Source: Filimonas zeae
GTDB lineage: Bacteria; Bacteroidota; Bacteroidia; Chitinophagales; Chitinophagaceae
DNA: 64,000 nucleotides
Reading direction: 5' to 3'
NCBI RefSeq assembly: GCF_014641615.1
Contig: NZ_BMIB01000002.1
Location: forward strand, 434,001-498,000
Under the pieces are notes generated by a model, which had not been told where the DNA came from, did not search any database, and was given only the letters and a program-made list of their open reading frames with translations. The translations under genes were made by a program, and so were the position numbers. Shown here piece after piece: positions 53,349 through 62,204 of this stretch. The first letter of the stretch is position 1, and every line of letters starts with the position of its first letter.

Positions 53349-54674
53349 ATGCATATTATTCAGGAAGCAGCCTTTATTGTGGTGTTGGCTGTAGCAATTA
53401 TACTTTTCAGTAAAAAATCCCGGCAGATATACAGAAACATAATGCTGGGTCGCCCCGAACCGTTAAACGATCAGCCGGAAAAACGTTGGCGCAACCTGTT
53501 GCTGCTCGCATTCGGGCAAAAGAAAATGTTCCGCAATCCGCTGGTAGCCGTACTGCACTTTGTGGTATACGCCGGTTTTATCATTATTAATGCGGAGGTA
53601 CTGGAAATTCTGCTGGATGGCATTCTGGGCAAACACCGCCTGTTTGCAGAGCCACTGGGCGGATTTTATAATGTTCTCATCAATTCATTTGAAATACTGG
53701 CCGCCGGTGTGTTACTGGCCTGCGCCATCTTTCTGGTAAGAAGGAATCTGGTAAAAGTAAAACGCCTGAACCACAGTGACTTAACAGGATGGCCCCGCAG
53801 CGATGCCAACTACATTCTGATTACTGAGATTGTACTGATGACGCTGTTTTTGACCATGAATGCAGCTGATACCCTGTTACAGCAGCGTGGCTACAGCCAC
53901 TATGGGGAAGCGGTTACCGGTAATTTCCGGGTATCCGCTCTGTTTCAGCCTATGCTGGCCGGTTTAAGCAGCGGCACACTGGAAGGTATTGAAAGAACCT
54001 GCTGGTGGTTGCACATACTGGGCATTCTGGCCTTCCTTAATTATTTGCCGTATTCCAAACACCTGCATATTGTACTCGCCTTCCCCAATGCCTGGTTTGC
54101 CCGCCTGAAACCGATGGGTGAAATGCACAATATGCCCGAAGTACAGAAAGAGGTATTGTACATGATGCAGCCCGAACTGGCTCCGCCTGCCGATCAGGCC
54201 CCTGCAGAAATGCCCCGTTTTGGTGCACGTGACGTGATGGACCTGAGCTGGAAAAACGTGCTGGATGCTTATAGCTGTACCGAATGCGGACGTTGTACTG
54301 CTGCCTGCCCGGCCAACATTACGGGCAAAAAGCTGAGCCCCCGGAAGATTATGATGGATACCCGCGACCGTGCAGAAGCCATCGGAGAAAACATCAACGC
54401 AAATGGAGAATACAAAGACGATGGTAAATCTTTAGTTCACGACTATATTACTGAGGAAGAACTTCGTGCCTGTACTACCTGTAACGCCTGCGTTCAGGAA
54501 TGCCCGGTAAGCATCTCCCCTCTTGATATTATTCTGCAACTGCGCCGCCACCTGGTAATGGAAGCTTCCAGCGCCCCTGCCGAATGGAATGGCATGTTCA
54601 GCAACATTGAAAACAACTTTGCGCCGTGGAAATTCTCCCCGGACGATCGCGACCGTTGGATAAGTGAAAATTGA
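53349..54674 (+). CDS. Membrane iron-sulfur protein, HdrC-like
   Basis: A 441-residue inner-membrane protein; ATG 53349 is chosen because the frame upstream is low-complexity. The N-terminal 280 residues have about five transmembrane helices (AAFIVVLAVAIILF, NPLVAVLHFVVYAGFIIINAEVLEIL, ILAAGVLLACAIFLV and others), like the cytochrome b-type anchor of HdrE/NarI. Two [4Fe-4S] motifs follow, CTECGRCTAACPAN and CTTCNACVQECPVS. With the HdrB-like protein encoded at 55119 it should form a quinone- or menaquinone-linked oxidoreductase module. A four-helix-bundle gene now separates the two. Confidence 0.88.
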   Translation: MHIIQEAAFIVVLAVAIILFSKKSRQIYRNIMLGRPEPLNDQPEKRWRNLLLLAFGQKKMFRNPLVAVLHFVVYAGFIIINAEVLEILLDGILGKHRLFAEPLGGFYNVLINSFEILAAGVLLACAIFLVRRNLVKVKRLNHSDLTGWPRSDANYILITEIVLMTLFLTMNAADTLLQQRGYSHYGEAVTGNFRVSALFQPMLAGLSSGTLEGIERTCWWLHILGILAFLNYLPYSKHLHIVLAFPNAWFARLKPMGEMHNMPEVQKEVLYMMQPELAPPADQAPAEMPRFGARDVMDLSWKNVLDAYSCTECGRCTAACPANITGKKLSPRKIMMDTRDRAEAIGENINANGEYKDDGKSLVHDYITEEELRACTTCNACVQECPVSISPLDIILQLRRHLVMEASSAPAEWNGMFSNIENNFAPWKFSPDDRDRWISEN

Positions 54675-54693
54675 GTTGGGAGTTTGTAGTTGG
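54674..54693 (+). repeat. Left inverted repeat, 20 bp
   Basis: AGTTGGGAGTTTGTAGTTGG, identical in reverse complement to 55093-55112; it begins on the final base of the upstream TGA stop. Confidence 0.9.
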
Positions 54694-54723
54694 GAATTGG
54701 GAGTATTTTATAATTGCTGCCTT

Positions 54724-55116
54724 ATGGGGAATCATAAAGACCTGATTGTTTACAAAAAAGCGTTTGAGCTGGCGATGAAGATTTTTGAGATGAGTAAGCT
54801 ATTTCCAAAGGAAGAGAGATATAGCCTTACCGATCAGGTAAGACGCTCTTCCAGGTCGGTTTGTGTAAACCTGGCTGAAGGATATGGCAAGAGAGATTAT
54901 CCGGCACATTTTAAAGCAAAGATTACCGATGCCGATATGGAGAATACGGAAACGCAAACATGGATTGAATTTGCTTTCCACTGCCTATATATATCAGAAA
55001 CAGACTATAAGTATTGTACTGAGCAATCAACGGAAATAGGCAAACTCTTATATCACATGAAGATGCATCCTCAAAAATATAACTTCAAATTTCCAACTAC
55101 AAACTCCCAACTATAA
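54724..55116 (+). CDS. Four-helix-bundle protein (23S rRNA intervening-sequence protein family)
   Basis: A 130-residue protein of the S23/IVP family: NHKDLIVYKKAFELAMKIFEMSKLFPKEERYSLTDQVRRSSRSVCVNLAEGYGKRDYPAHF is a close match to the family pattern (DLxVWKKA..., LTDQIRRAS.S...NIAEG). The rest is helical (AKITDADMENTETQTWIEFAFHCLYISE). These proteins form pentameric four-helix bundles with no known enzymatic role. ATG 54724 is chosen over the upstream frame (54664), which is made of inverted-repeat sequence. Its C-terminus is coded by the right inverted repeat. It sits between two subunit genes of one enzyme, which suggests insertion. Confidence 0.88.
   Translation: MGNHKDLIVYKKAFELAMKIFEMSKLFPKEERYSLTDQVRRSSRSVCVNLAEGYGKRDYPAHFKAKITDADMENTETQTWIEFAFHCLYISETDYKYCTEQSTEIGKLLYHMKMHPQKYNFKFPTTNSQL
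55093..55112 (-). repeat. Right inverted repeat, 20 bp
   Basis: CCAACTACAAACTCCCAACT on the plus strand, the exact reverse complement of 54674-54693; it lies within the 3' end of the four-helix-bundle gene. Confidence 0.9.
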
Positions 55117-55118
55117 CT

Positions 55119-55898
55119 ATGGACGTACGTACTGTAGCCGATTATATGAACTCTGGTGAAACTCCCGATATACTCTTCTGGGTTGGGTGCGCAGGTAGTT
55201 TTGATCAGCGTTCCCAAAAAATAACCAGGGCATTTGCCACTATTCTTAACAAAGTAGGTCTGAAATATGCGATTCTGGGTAAAGAAGAAGCGTGTACCGG
55301 CGATCCTGCGCGAAGGGCTGGCAACGAGTTCCTGTTCCAGATGATGGCCTATAATAACATACAGGTGCTCAATGGTTATGGGATTAAAAAGATAGTAACC
55401 ACCTGCCCTCACTGCTTTAACACGCTGAAGAACGAGTATCCGGCACTGGGGGGTAATTACGAGGTGATTCACCACACCACTCTTTTACAGGAATTGATTA
55501 ACGAGGGCAAAATACGCCTGAAAGAAGGTGGAGCCTTTAAAGGCAAACGCATTACCTTTCACGACAGCTGCTACCTGGGACGCGCCAACGATATTTATGA
55601 GGCGCCCCGCAAAGTGCTGGAAGCACTGGATGGTGAACTGGTAGAAATGAAACGCTGCCGCTCAAACGGCTTATGCTGTGGTGCCGGTGGTGCGCAGATG
55701 TTTAAGGAAGACGAGCCCGGTAAAACCCGCATTAACACAGACCGCGCTAACGAAGCCCTGGCAACCGGCGCTAAGGTAATCGCCTCCTCCTGTCCTTTCT
55801 GTAATACCATGATGACGGATGGTGTGAAACTGGATGAGAAGGAAGAAGAAGTAAAAGTGTACGATATTGCAGAGATGATTGCTGAAAGCATGAACTAA
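55119..55898 (+). CDS. Cysteine-rich iron-sulfur protein, HdrB-like
   Basis: A 259-residue protein with two cysteine-rich CCG domains. The first has LFWVGCAGSFD and TTCPHCFNTLKNEY; the second has TFHDSCYLGRANDIY, SNGLCCGAGGAQMF and SSCPFCNTMM. The pattern C-x(n)-CCG-x(n)-CxxC is that of HdrB, GlpC and LutA-like subunits, which bind an unusual cluster and handle electrons between thiols, quinones or organic acids. It should pair with the HdrC-like membrane protein at 53349-54674. The ATG is 2 bp after the four-helix-bundle stop. Confidence 0.9.
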   Translation: MDVRTVADYMNSGETPDILFWVGCAGSFDQRSQKITRAFATILNKVGLKYAILGKEEACTGDPARRAGNEFLFQMMAYNNIQVLNGYGIKKIVTTCPHCFNTLKNEYPALGGNYEVIHHTTLLQELINEGKIRLKEGGAFKGKRITFHDSCYLGRANDIYEAPRKVLEALDGELVEMKRCRSNGLCCGAGGAQMFKEDEPGKTRINTDRANEALATGAKVIASSCPFCNTMMTDGVKLDEKEEEVKVYDIAEMIAESMN

Positions 55899-55925
55899 CC
55901 GCCAACAGCATGTTATAAATATTAC

Positions 55926-55950
55926 AGCCTGACCATCGTCAGGCTTTTTT
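55926..55950 (+). terminator. Rho-independent terminator
   Basis: AGCCTGAC / GTCAGGCT, an 8-bp stem with a four-base loop followed by TTTTT, 27 bp after the HdrB-like stop. Confidence 0.85.
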
Positions 55951-55975
55951 CTTGTCAATAAGTTATCTTTGTACC

Positions 55976-56497
55976 ATGAATTGGAACTACACACACCTGC
56001 TTCCCGATAATTTCGATGCCTCTTCACGCGTATGGATTTATCAGTCCAGCCGCCCCTTTGGCATTGCGGAAGCATTAGAAATAGAAACCTTATTACACGA
56101 CTTTGTTGCCAGCTGGAATACCCACGGTACACCCGTTAAAGGTTACGGCAACCTGTTCTTTGGTCAGTTTGTGGTACTGATGGCCGATGAAACCGCCGCA
56201 GGCGTAAGCGGATGCAGCACAGATAGCTCTGTTCGGGTAATAAAAGCGATAGAAGAACGCTTTAAAGTAAGCATGTTCGACCGCCAGAGCCTGGCCTTTG
56301 TTGTAAAAGACAAAGTAGAGTTGCTGCCGCTATCACAAATCGGCTACGCCGTACAAAACGGCTTTATCAGCCCCGATACTATCTATTTCAACAACCTCGC
56401 CGCCACTAAGCAGGAACTGGAAAGCAAATGGCTGGTACCGGCAAAAGACAGCTGGCTGGCTGCGCGTTTGCCTAAAGGAACCCCTGTAGCACAATAG
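55976..56497 (+). CDS. Conserved Bacteroidota protein, often mislabelled ABC transporter ATPase
   Basis: A 173-residue soluble protein. It matches a Bacteroidota family with the pattern SSRVWIYQSSRPF, FFGQFVVLMADE, SGCSTDSSVRVIKAIEERF, SMFDRQSLAFVV and ISPDTIYFNNL. No Walker A or B motif is present, so the common ABC ATPase label is wrong. Function unknown. A TATCTTTG promoter box (55964-55971) ends 4 bp before the ATG, suggesting a leaderless message. A terminator of the upstream operon lies between. Confidence 0.8.
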   Translation: MNWNYTHLLPDNFDASSRVWIYQSSRPFGIAEALEIETLLHDFVASWNTHGTPVKGYGNLFFGQFVVLMADETAAGVSGCSTDSSVRVIKAIEERFKVSMFDRQSLAFVVKDKVELLPLSQIGYAVQNGFISPDTIYFNNLAATKQELESKWLVPAKDSWLAARLPKGTPVAQ

Positions 56498-56619
56498 GTT
56501 TACACCTGCCTTATACCGATATGCTATCAGAAGCCCTTTCTGAGCAACTCCATACAAGAGGCGTAGTTCAGAAAGGATTCTGATATCTTTTTTTGCTAAC
56601 TTTACTAAAAGCATTTCTG

Positions 56620-56790
56620 ATGAACACATTAGTTATCGATAATAAATCATACGTTGTAGTTCCGGAAGAAGATTACAGAGAACTGCAAAAAAAAGCTGCG
56701 TTAAAAACAAAATCTGAAAAAGTCTTATCCCTTGAAGAAGCGAAAGCCTACTCTAAAAAACTGATTAGAAAGTGGGCAAGCGACAAATAA
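56620..56790 (+). CDS. Small antitoxin of a ParE/RelE-type pair
   Basis: A 56-residue protein, ATG 56620. MNTLVIDNKSYVVVPEEDYRELQKKA resembles the N-terminus of Phd/YefM-like or similar antitoxins, and the C-terminal lysine-rich helix (EEAKAYSKKLIRKWA) would wrap the toxin. Its last 19 bases overlap the toxin gene, the usual layout. Antitoxin class is not certain; the assignment leans on the neighbour. Confidence 0.7.
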   Translation: MNTLVIDNKSYVVVPEEDYRELQKKAALKTKSEKVLSLEEAKAYSKKLIRKWASDK

Positions 56791-57071
56791 CCATTAAAGA
56801 GTCTGCCGCTGAAAGTATTGCCGCCATAGCTTTTTTTATAGAATCACATGGACTAATAGCTACAGCTGAAAAATTTACCGACGCCATATACGACTATTTA
56901 ATACAAATTGCTGATTCACGGAAACGTTATGCCATTTGTCGGGAACCTGGCAGAGCACTTATAGGATATAAATGCATTTCCTATAAGAAGAAATATACAA
57001 TAGTCCTCCTTGAGTCAGATACAGAAGTTTTAATCTGTGAATTTCAGCTTTCCAAAAATATACACTGGTAG
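56772..57071 (+). CDS. ParE/RelE-superfamily toxin
   Basis: A 99-residue basic protein with the RelE/ParE fold pattern: IKESAAESIAAIAFFIESHGLIATAEKFTDAIYDYLIQIA, RKRYAICREPGRALIGYKCISYKKKYTIVLLESDTEVLICEF. The GYKCISYKKKYTIVLL strand pair and the final ILICEF-type strand are typical. ParE toxins act on gyrase, RelE toxins on mRNA in the ribosome; the sequence does not decide. The start is GTG 56772, within the antitoxin gene. Confidence 0.75.
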   Translation: MGKRQITIKESAAESIAAIAFFIESHGLIATAEKFTDAIYDYLIQIADSRKRYAICREPGRALIGYKCISYKKKYTIVLLESDTEVLICEFQLSKNIHW

Positions 57072-57096
57072 CCTTTTTCTTATTAGGTGAAAGGCC

Positions 57097-59562
57097 CTAA
57101 ATGCCTCTCACCCTATCTACTGCTGCCTTCATTTCTTTATCACTCACTTTCTTCTGCACCATTCTGTTCAACTGATACGTAAACGACAACCGGAAGTTAC
57201 GGGTTACCGTACTGCGGAAACTCTCCAGATAGTAGTTACTGCCGTAAGTATAGGTTGTGTTCTTCAACGTAGAAAACGGATCAATCACATTCAGCTGCAC
57301 TATCAGTCGTTTTTCAAAAAACTTATGCTGTACGCCCAGGTTCAGTGAGATATTACTTTTAGAGCGGCCCTGCGGATCGGCGTAGGTGTTATAGCGGGCA
57401 TTACCTTCAAAGCGCAGTACTGAAGTTGGATTATAGCTGTAGTTAAAGGAAGAAGTGAACGAACCTCCATCCCGGTATTTATACAACGTTTTACCTATTT
57501 CGTCATATACATTATAGCTATAGCTCACACTGGCGTTTACCCGTAACTGACGGCTGATGGTGTAACCACCCCATAAACCTGATTCATATTCTTTACGCGC
57601 GCTGATGTTACGGTAGGTGGTTTCGGTTTTACCATCATCTACCAGCGTGCGGATGCTGTTGATTACATCCTTTACCTGATTAAAGCCCAGTGAACCATTG
57701 ATATAGTATTTGCCCTTAATCCAGCTGATGTTCCAGTCAAAATTATCCGCCAGTGAGGCGTCCAGATAAGGATTACCATAGCGCAGGTTATAAGGGTCGC
57801 CGTAGTCTATGTTGGGGTTTAACTCGCCCATGCCTGGTCTGCGTATAGAAGCCCGGTATACCAATGCCGTGTTAAGTGTGCGGTCAAACTCCTTACGCAG
57901 CGTAAGGTTGGGCAGATAGTTCCAGTAAGAATGAGTTACCGGTAGTGTATTGCCCCTTCTGAAATCAAAATCAAAACTGGTATATTCTGCCTGTACTCCA
58001 CCAATCAGTTTCCATTCGGCAGGAAAAGCCAGTGTAAAGCCGCCACGTACGGTAAATATGCGCTGGCCGTAAGTAAAGTCATTGCTCAGCCCTGCATTGT
58101 CAACAAAGCTACTGTCTGATTTACGGAGAAAACGGGTGTCCAGCAGGTTATGATACCTGCTATCGCTCCAGGTAGCACCTGTGGTAATAGAAGAGCGCTC
58201 ATTAAACATCGGCTTGTTGTAATCTACCCGTATGTTGTAATTATTATTGGTATTGCGGCTGTTCTGTTGCTGTAACGAATCGTTGCCCGAAGGGGTAAGA
58301 TCGGTATTCAGGTAGCGCTGAAAAAAAGTGCGGTTGTTGGTATTCCGGTTCAGGTTACCACCGGCAATGATGCGCAGTTTTTCGGCCGTATTGCTGCCTT
58401 TATGGGTGTAGCTGAGGTTAAAGCCGTGTCCGGTATTATTGCTGGCGGTAGCGTTATCGCGCGTACTGGCACGGGTAACCACTTTGCCGGCGCTCAGGTT
58501 GGTGTACTGGGTGGTGCTGTTATTGTCCACATCACTCAGGTTGCCCTGATATACCACATTCAACAGGTTTCGCTTGTCCAGTTCATAATCTACCTGTAAC
58601 CTTACATTAGGGCGCAGGTTTTTACTGGATGAGCTGCCATCTGTATTCAGGTAGTTGGAGGAGTCAGCATACATATTCTCCCGGCGGGAATAGCTGGTGC
58701 TATTGAATTTACTACCCGCCACACCCGCAATACCTGTAAAAGAAAAACCTTTGTTGCGGTAAGAGAGATTGCCGGAAAGGTTGCCCTCGTTGCGGCTGCC
58801 TATAGCCAGTGTGGTTTTACCCACCCAGCCAATGCGGCCTTTTTTGGTAACAATATTAATTACGCCACCCTGTTCGGTAGCATATTCCGGCGGCGGGTTC
58901 AGCATCAGTTCTACCTTTTCAATGGAACCGCCGGGCAGGCTTTCCAGTAAGTCCTGCAATTGCTCAGCACTTAAATCTACCGGCTTGTCATCAATCAATA
59001 TTTTAGGCTCCTTGCCCCGCAGCAGCATTTTACCGTTAGGGTCGCTGCTTACCAGCGGCATGTTTTTTAATATCTCTGCTGTGGAAGAACCATTGCTTAA
59101 CGCACTCTCCCCTACGTTATAGGTAATTTTGCCATCCGTATTTTCTATCAGCGGCTTCTCCGCATAAACTATTACTTCCGATAAAGCGGAAGCACTGGTA
59201 CCCAGCTTAATATCGCCCAGATTAAAGTCGAATCGCTCTTCACGTACATGAATGCTGTCCATTACCAATGGTGAATAACCAATGGCATTTACTTTTAACC
59301 GGTAATAGCCAAATGCTATTTTATCCAGCTCAAAAGAGCCGTTTTTATCGCTCACCACACTTTTCTGCTGCAACGTATCCGCCATCAGTTGCAGGCGCAC
59401 GGTAGCATAGGTAACCGGTGTTTTGTTCACCGTATCTACCAGGTTGCCTACAATAAGGCCCACATTTTTCTTTTTGGAAGAAGCAGTGGTTTCGGTTTCA
59501 GGCTGCTGGGCATAAGCACCCGACACGCACAAACAAAAAGCGAATGGCAAAGTAAATCTCAC
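57097..59562 (-). CDS. TonB-dependent receptor-like outer-membrane beta-barrel protein
   Basis: About 821 residues from GTG 59562, which gives the signal peptide MRFTLPFAFCLCVSGAYAQ; the frame is open to a TTG at 59601 and contains no ATG near the start. Next come a carboxypeptidase-regulatory-like domain (residues 35-110, VTYATVRLQLM...GYYRLKVNAIGYSPL), a plug (VIVYAEKPLIENTDGKITYNVGESALSNGSSTAEILKNMPLVSSDPNGKMLLRGKEPKILIDDKPV, EYATEQGGVINIVTKKGR), and a barrel with the Bacteroidota type-3 pattern, ending VSDKEMKAAVDRVRGI. It is an uptake or sensing receptor rather than SusC. No SusD partner is present. The DUF3078 gene is 65-105 bp upstream. Confidence 0.88.
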   Translation of the reverse strand: MRFTLPFAFCLCVSGAYAQQPETETTASSKKKNVGLIVGNLVDTVNKTPVTYATVRLQLMADTLQQKSVVSDKNGSFELDKIAFGYYRLKVNAIGYSPLVMDSIHVREERFDFNLGDIKLGTSASALSEVIVYAEKPLIENTDGKITYNVGESALSNGSSTAEILKNMPLVSSDPNGKMLLRGKEPKILIDDKPVDLSAEQLQDLLESLPGGSIEKVELMLNPPPEYATEQGGVINIVTKKGRIGWVGKTTLAIGSRNEGNLSGNLSYRNKGFSFTGIAGVAGSKFNSTSYSRRENMYADSSNYLNTDGSSSSKNLRPNVRLQVDYELDKRNLLNVVYQGNLSDVDNNSTTQYTNLSAGKVVTRASTRDNATASNNTGHGFNLSYTHKGSNTAEKLRIIAGGNLNRNTNNRTFFQRYLNTDLTPSGNDSLQQQNSRNTNNNYNIRVDYNKPMFNERSSITTGATWSDSRYHNLLDTRFLRKSDSSFVDNAGLSNDFTYGQRIFTVRGGFTLAFPAEWKLIGGVQAEYTSFDFDFRRGNTLPVTHSYWNYLPNLTLRKEFDRTLNTALVYRASIRRPGMGELNPNIDYGDPYNLRYGNPYLDASLADNFDWNISWIKGKYYINGSLGFNQVKDVINSIRTLVDDGKTETTYRNISARKEYESGLWGGYTISRQLRVNASVSYSYNVYDEIGKTLYKYRDGGSFTSSFNYSYNPTSVLRFEGNARYNTYADPQGRSKSNISLNLGVQHKFFEKRLIVQLNVIDPFSTLKNTTYTYGSNYYLESFRSTVTRNFRLSFTYQLNRMVQKKVSDKEMKAAVDRVRGI

Positions 59563-59613
59563 ACAACTACGTTTAAAGGTTGAGATCCCGTTGTGCAGCA
59601 AATACGGTGCATG

Positions 59614-59632
59614 CTATCATGTACTATGATAG
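59614..59632. promoter_or_regulatory. Palindrome upstream of the TonB-dependent receptor
   Basis: CTATCAT-GTACT-ATGATAG, 7-bp arms around a five-base centre, in the 66-bp gap between the DUF3078 gene and the receptor gene. It could be an operator or an RNA stem. No regulator gene is close. Confidence 0.4.
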
Positions 59633-59666
59633 TGCTGTACGGTGGGCGGGTTAAGCCTGATAACGG

Positions 59667-60611
59667 TTACTGATGTGCCACCGGGGCCAGTTTGTAAAGG
59701 AAGCCAATACCCACCAGGCTTTTCACCTGCAATGCGGGGCTATCCTTTGTTTTTCCAAACAGTTTTACATCATCATCGTAAATCATGTCCAGGTTATAGG
59801 TGGCCGAGAGGTATTTATTGATCTTGAAAGTAAAATAATTGGTCAGATACAAGTCAATATTCCAGGGGTTATTCTTGTAATCAGAGAACAAATCCATCCT
59901 TCCACGGTAAGACACGTTTTTTGCAATGTCTTTGGAGTAGTTAATAGATGAAAACGCACCCAACGCATTAATAGCCCTTCTACCTTTTGGTACCCCATAT
60001 AACCCCAGCTCAGCCAGCCGTTTACTGGCAACAATAGTTGCACGGGATGTTAATGGTGATAGAAAGACTGAAAAATTGGGCAGAGGTTTATAGTCCATAC
60101 CCAAAGAAAATAAAACATAGGCCGGAGAAAGGAAAGTAGAGGCCAGTTTGTTATCAGAATACCCGTCAAAAAACTGAGAACGGAAGTTAAAAAGTCCTGA
60201 TAAAAAGAATCTTTTAAGGCTATCTATCTGAAAACCGTATTTGGATAGGTAATCTAACCGGTCGTCGTTTTTCCGGCTGCCCGAACTGGAAGTTTGAATA
60301 TACCCGAAATACATATCTACGTTATTATCCCAGCTATGCTTCCCCTTTTTAAAGTACATGAAATAATTTACGTAGCTGTTAAAGGCCATAGAAAAGTTAT
60401 CTCCCCCGGCTGCCCAGTTACTCAGCGAGCCTTGCGAAAGGTTCAGGTTGAATTGCCCCCCTCTTTTCCACTTCCAGCTGCTGGTATCTTTGGCGTCGTG
60501 TGTAATGGTGCGGAACACCTCTGTAGGCAGCGTACGCACAATCATATCCTGTGCAGAAGCCCAAAATGAACACAATACACCTAAAACGGGTAAGATTTTA
60601 AATTTCATCAT
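59667..60611 (-). CDS. DUF3078 family exported protein
   Basis: A 314-residue protein with signal peptide (residues 1-20, ending ASAQ). It shows the DUF3078 pattern: WKRGGQFNLNLSQGSLSNWAAGGDNFSMAFNSYVNYFMYFKKGKHSWDNNVDMYFGYIQ, and KNDDRLDYLSKYGF. The alternating beta strands and aromatic ends suggest an outer-membrane barrel. Function unknown. It precedes the TonB-dependent receptor in the same orientation. Confidence 0.87.
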   Translation of the reverse strand: MMKFKILPVLGVLCSFWASAQDMIVRTLPTEVFRTITHDAKDTSSWKWKRGGQFNLNLSQGSLSNWAAGGDNFSMAFNSYVNYFMYFKKGKHSWDNNVDMYFGYIQTSSSGSRKNDDRLDYLSKYGFQIDSLKRFFLSGLFNFRSQFFDGYSDNKLASTFLSPAYVLFSLGMDYKPLPNFSVFLSPLTSRATIVASKRLAELGLYGVPKGRRAINALGAFSSINYSKDIAKNVSYRGRMDLFSDYKNNPWNIDLYLTNYFTFKINKYLSATYNLDMIYDDDVKLFGKTKDSPALQVKSLVGIGFLYKLAPVAHQ

Positions 60612-60708
60612 GTTTGCGAACGGGGGAATAAAAGGCTTGCAAATATAGCTTCCGCAACCAAAAAAAAACTGTTAACAAACTGCCAAACTGACACTTCCGC
60701 TCTTTTCA

Positions 60709-60716
60709 TTACTTTT
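60709..60716 (+). promoter_or_regulatory. Candidate -7 element of the miaB operon
   Basis: TACTTTTG fits TANNTTTG, 23 bp before the miaB ATG, with no clear TTTG at the -33 position. Confidence 0.35.
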
Positions 60717-60739
60717 GCGTTTCAACCAAATGTAAGAGA

Positions 60740-62188
60740 ATGGAAATGTTGGATTTAACTGCAAAAGTTCATGACGAAAGCCGCCAGGGTGAAGCCTATG
60801 CTCCTTTTGTTAATGACCCCACCTTGTACAGGAAAAAATTCTACATAGAAAGTTATGGTTGCCAGATGAATTTCAGCGATAGTGAAATAGTGGCCTCTAT
60901 ATTAAATACCGAGGGATACGGTGCTACCCGCAATGCGGAGGAAGCCGATCTGGTGTTATTGAATACCTGTTCTATCCGCGAAAAGGCAGAACAAACCGTT
61001 CGCAAACGCCTTACCGAATTCCGTAAAGCCAAGGAAAACAAACCCGGCCTGCTGGTAGGGGTATTGGGCTGTATGGCAGAACGTTTGAAAGCCAAATTTC
61101 TGGAAGAAGAGAAACTGGTAGATATGGTAGTAGGCCCAGATGCCTACCGCAGCCTGCCCGGCCTGATTGAAGAAGCCGAAACCGGCCAGCGCTCTGTAAA
61201 CGTGTTACTGAGCCGCGACGAAACCTACGCCGATATTTCTCCCATACGCCTGGAAAGCAACGGCATTTCTGCCTTTGTATCTATTATGCGTGGTTGTAAT
61301 AATATGTGCAGCTTTTGCGTAGTGCCTTTTACCCGTGGCCGCGAGCGCAGCCGCGATGCTTTTTCTATTGTAGCCGAAGCACAGGATTTGTTTAACCGTG
61401 GTTTTAAAGAGGTTACCCTGTTAGGACAGAACGTAGACAGCTACTACTGGGTAAATGAAGCTGCTGAAGCCACCACCCAAAACGCCACTGGCGATGCTAT
61501 TACTTTTGGCCGCCTGCTGGAAATGGTAGCGCTTATCAGCCCCGATCTGCGGGTACGTTTCAGTACCTCCCATCCTAAAGACATTACAGAAGAAGTACTT
61601 ACCACCATGGCTAAGTACGAGAATATCTGTAAATACATACACCTGCCGGTGCAAAGCGGTAACACCCGCATTCTGCAACTGATGAACCGTACGTATACCC
61701 GCGAATGGTATATGGCCAAGATTGATCAGATTAAGCAGATTATGCCGGACTGTGGTATCAGCTCCGATGTAATAACCGGTTTTTGCACCGAAACAGAGGA
61801 AGAGCATCAGGATACCTTATCTATTATGGAGTATAGCCAGTATGATATGAGCTATATGTTCTTTTACAGCGAGCGCCCGGGTACCCTGGCTGCACGCCGT
61901 TATAAGGATGATGTTCCGGAAGAAGTAAAAAAACGCAGGTTAACCGAAATAGTAAATCTGCAGAACCGCCTCTCCCGCGAGAGCAATGAACGCGACCTGG
62001 GCCAGACCTTTAAGGTATTGATTGAAGGGGATAGCAAGAGAAGTGATAGGGACTGGATGGGACGTAACAGCCGCAACAAGGTAGTGGTATTTCCTAAAGG
62101 AGATGCCGGTTATAAAAAAGGCGACTACGTAATGGTAACCGTTACCGGTAGCACACAGGCTACCCTGCTGGGACATATTCAAAAGTGA
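60740..62188 (+). CDS. miaB: MiaB, tRNA-2-methylthio-N6-dimethylallyladenosine synthase
   Basis: A 482-residue radical SAM methylthiotransferase that modifies A37 of tRNAs reading U-initial codons. The N-terminal UPF0004 domain carries cysteines 41, 77 and 111 ([32 protein letters not shown]) for one cluster; the radical SAM cluster is at Cys186, Cys190 and Cys193 ([22 protein letters not shown]). A TRAM domain ends the protein ([33 protein letters not shown]). ATG 60740 is used; ATG 60746 is also possible. First gene of a cluster with the sigma-54 activator 16 bp downstream. Confidence 0.96.
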   Translation: MEMLDLTAKVHDESRQGEAYAPFVNDPTLYRKKFYIESYGCQMNFSDSEIVASILNTEGYGATRNAEEADLVLLNTCSIREKAEQTVRKRLTEFRKAKENKPGLLVGVLGCMAERLKAKFLEEEKLVDMVVGPDAYRSLPGLIEEAETGQRSVNVLLSRDETYADISPIRLESNGISAFVSIMRGCNNMCSFCVVPFTRGRERSRDAFSIVAEAQDLFNRGFKEVTLLGQNVDSYYWVNEAAEATTQNATGDAITFGRLLEMVALISPDLRVRFSTSHPKDITEEVLTTMAKYENICKYIHLPVQSGNTRILQLMNRTYTREWYMAKIDQIKQIMPDCGISSDVITGFCTETEEEHQDTLSIMEYSQYDMSYMFFYSERPGTLAARRYKDDVPEEVKKRRLTEIVNLQNRLSRESNERDLGQTFKVLIEGDSKRSDRDWMGRNSRNKVVVFPKGDAGYKKGDYVMVTVTGSTQATLLGHIQK

Positions 62189-62204
62189 CCTTTAACTTTT
62201 TAGC

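Larger units (their letters stand above)
54674..55112. mobile_element. Small element bounded by 20-bp inverted repeats, carrying a four-helix-bundle gene
   Basis: AGTTGGGAGTTTGTAGTTGG at 54674-54693 recurs as its exact reverse complement at 55093-55112. Between them is only the four-helix-bundle gene. The left arm begins at the last base of the HdrC-like stop codon; the right arm ends 6 bp before the HdrB-like ATG and encodes the last residues of the four-helix protein (FPTTNSQL). No transposase and no target duplication are visible. The layout recalls 23S rRNA intervening sequences, which also pair terminal complementary ends around an S23-type gene. Confidence 0.65.
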
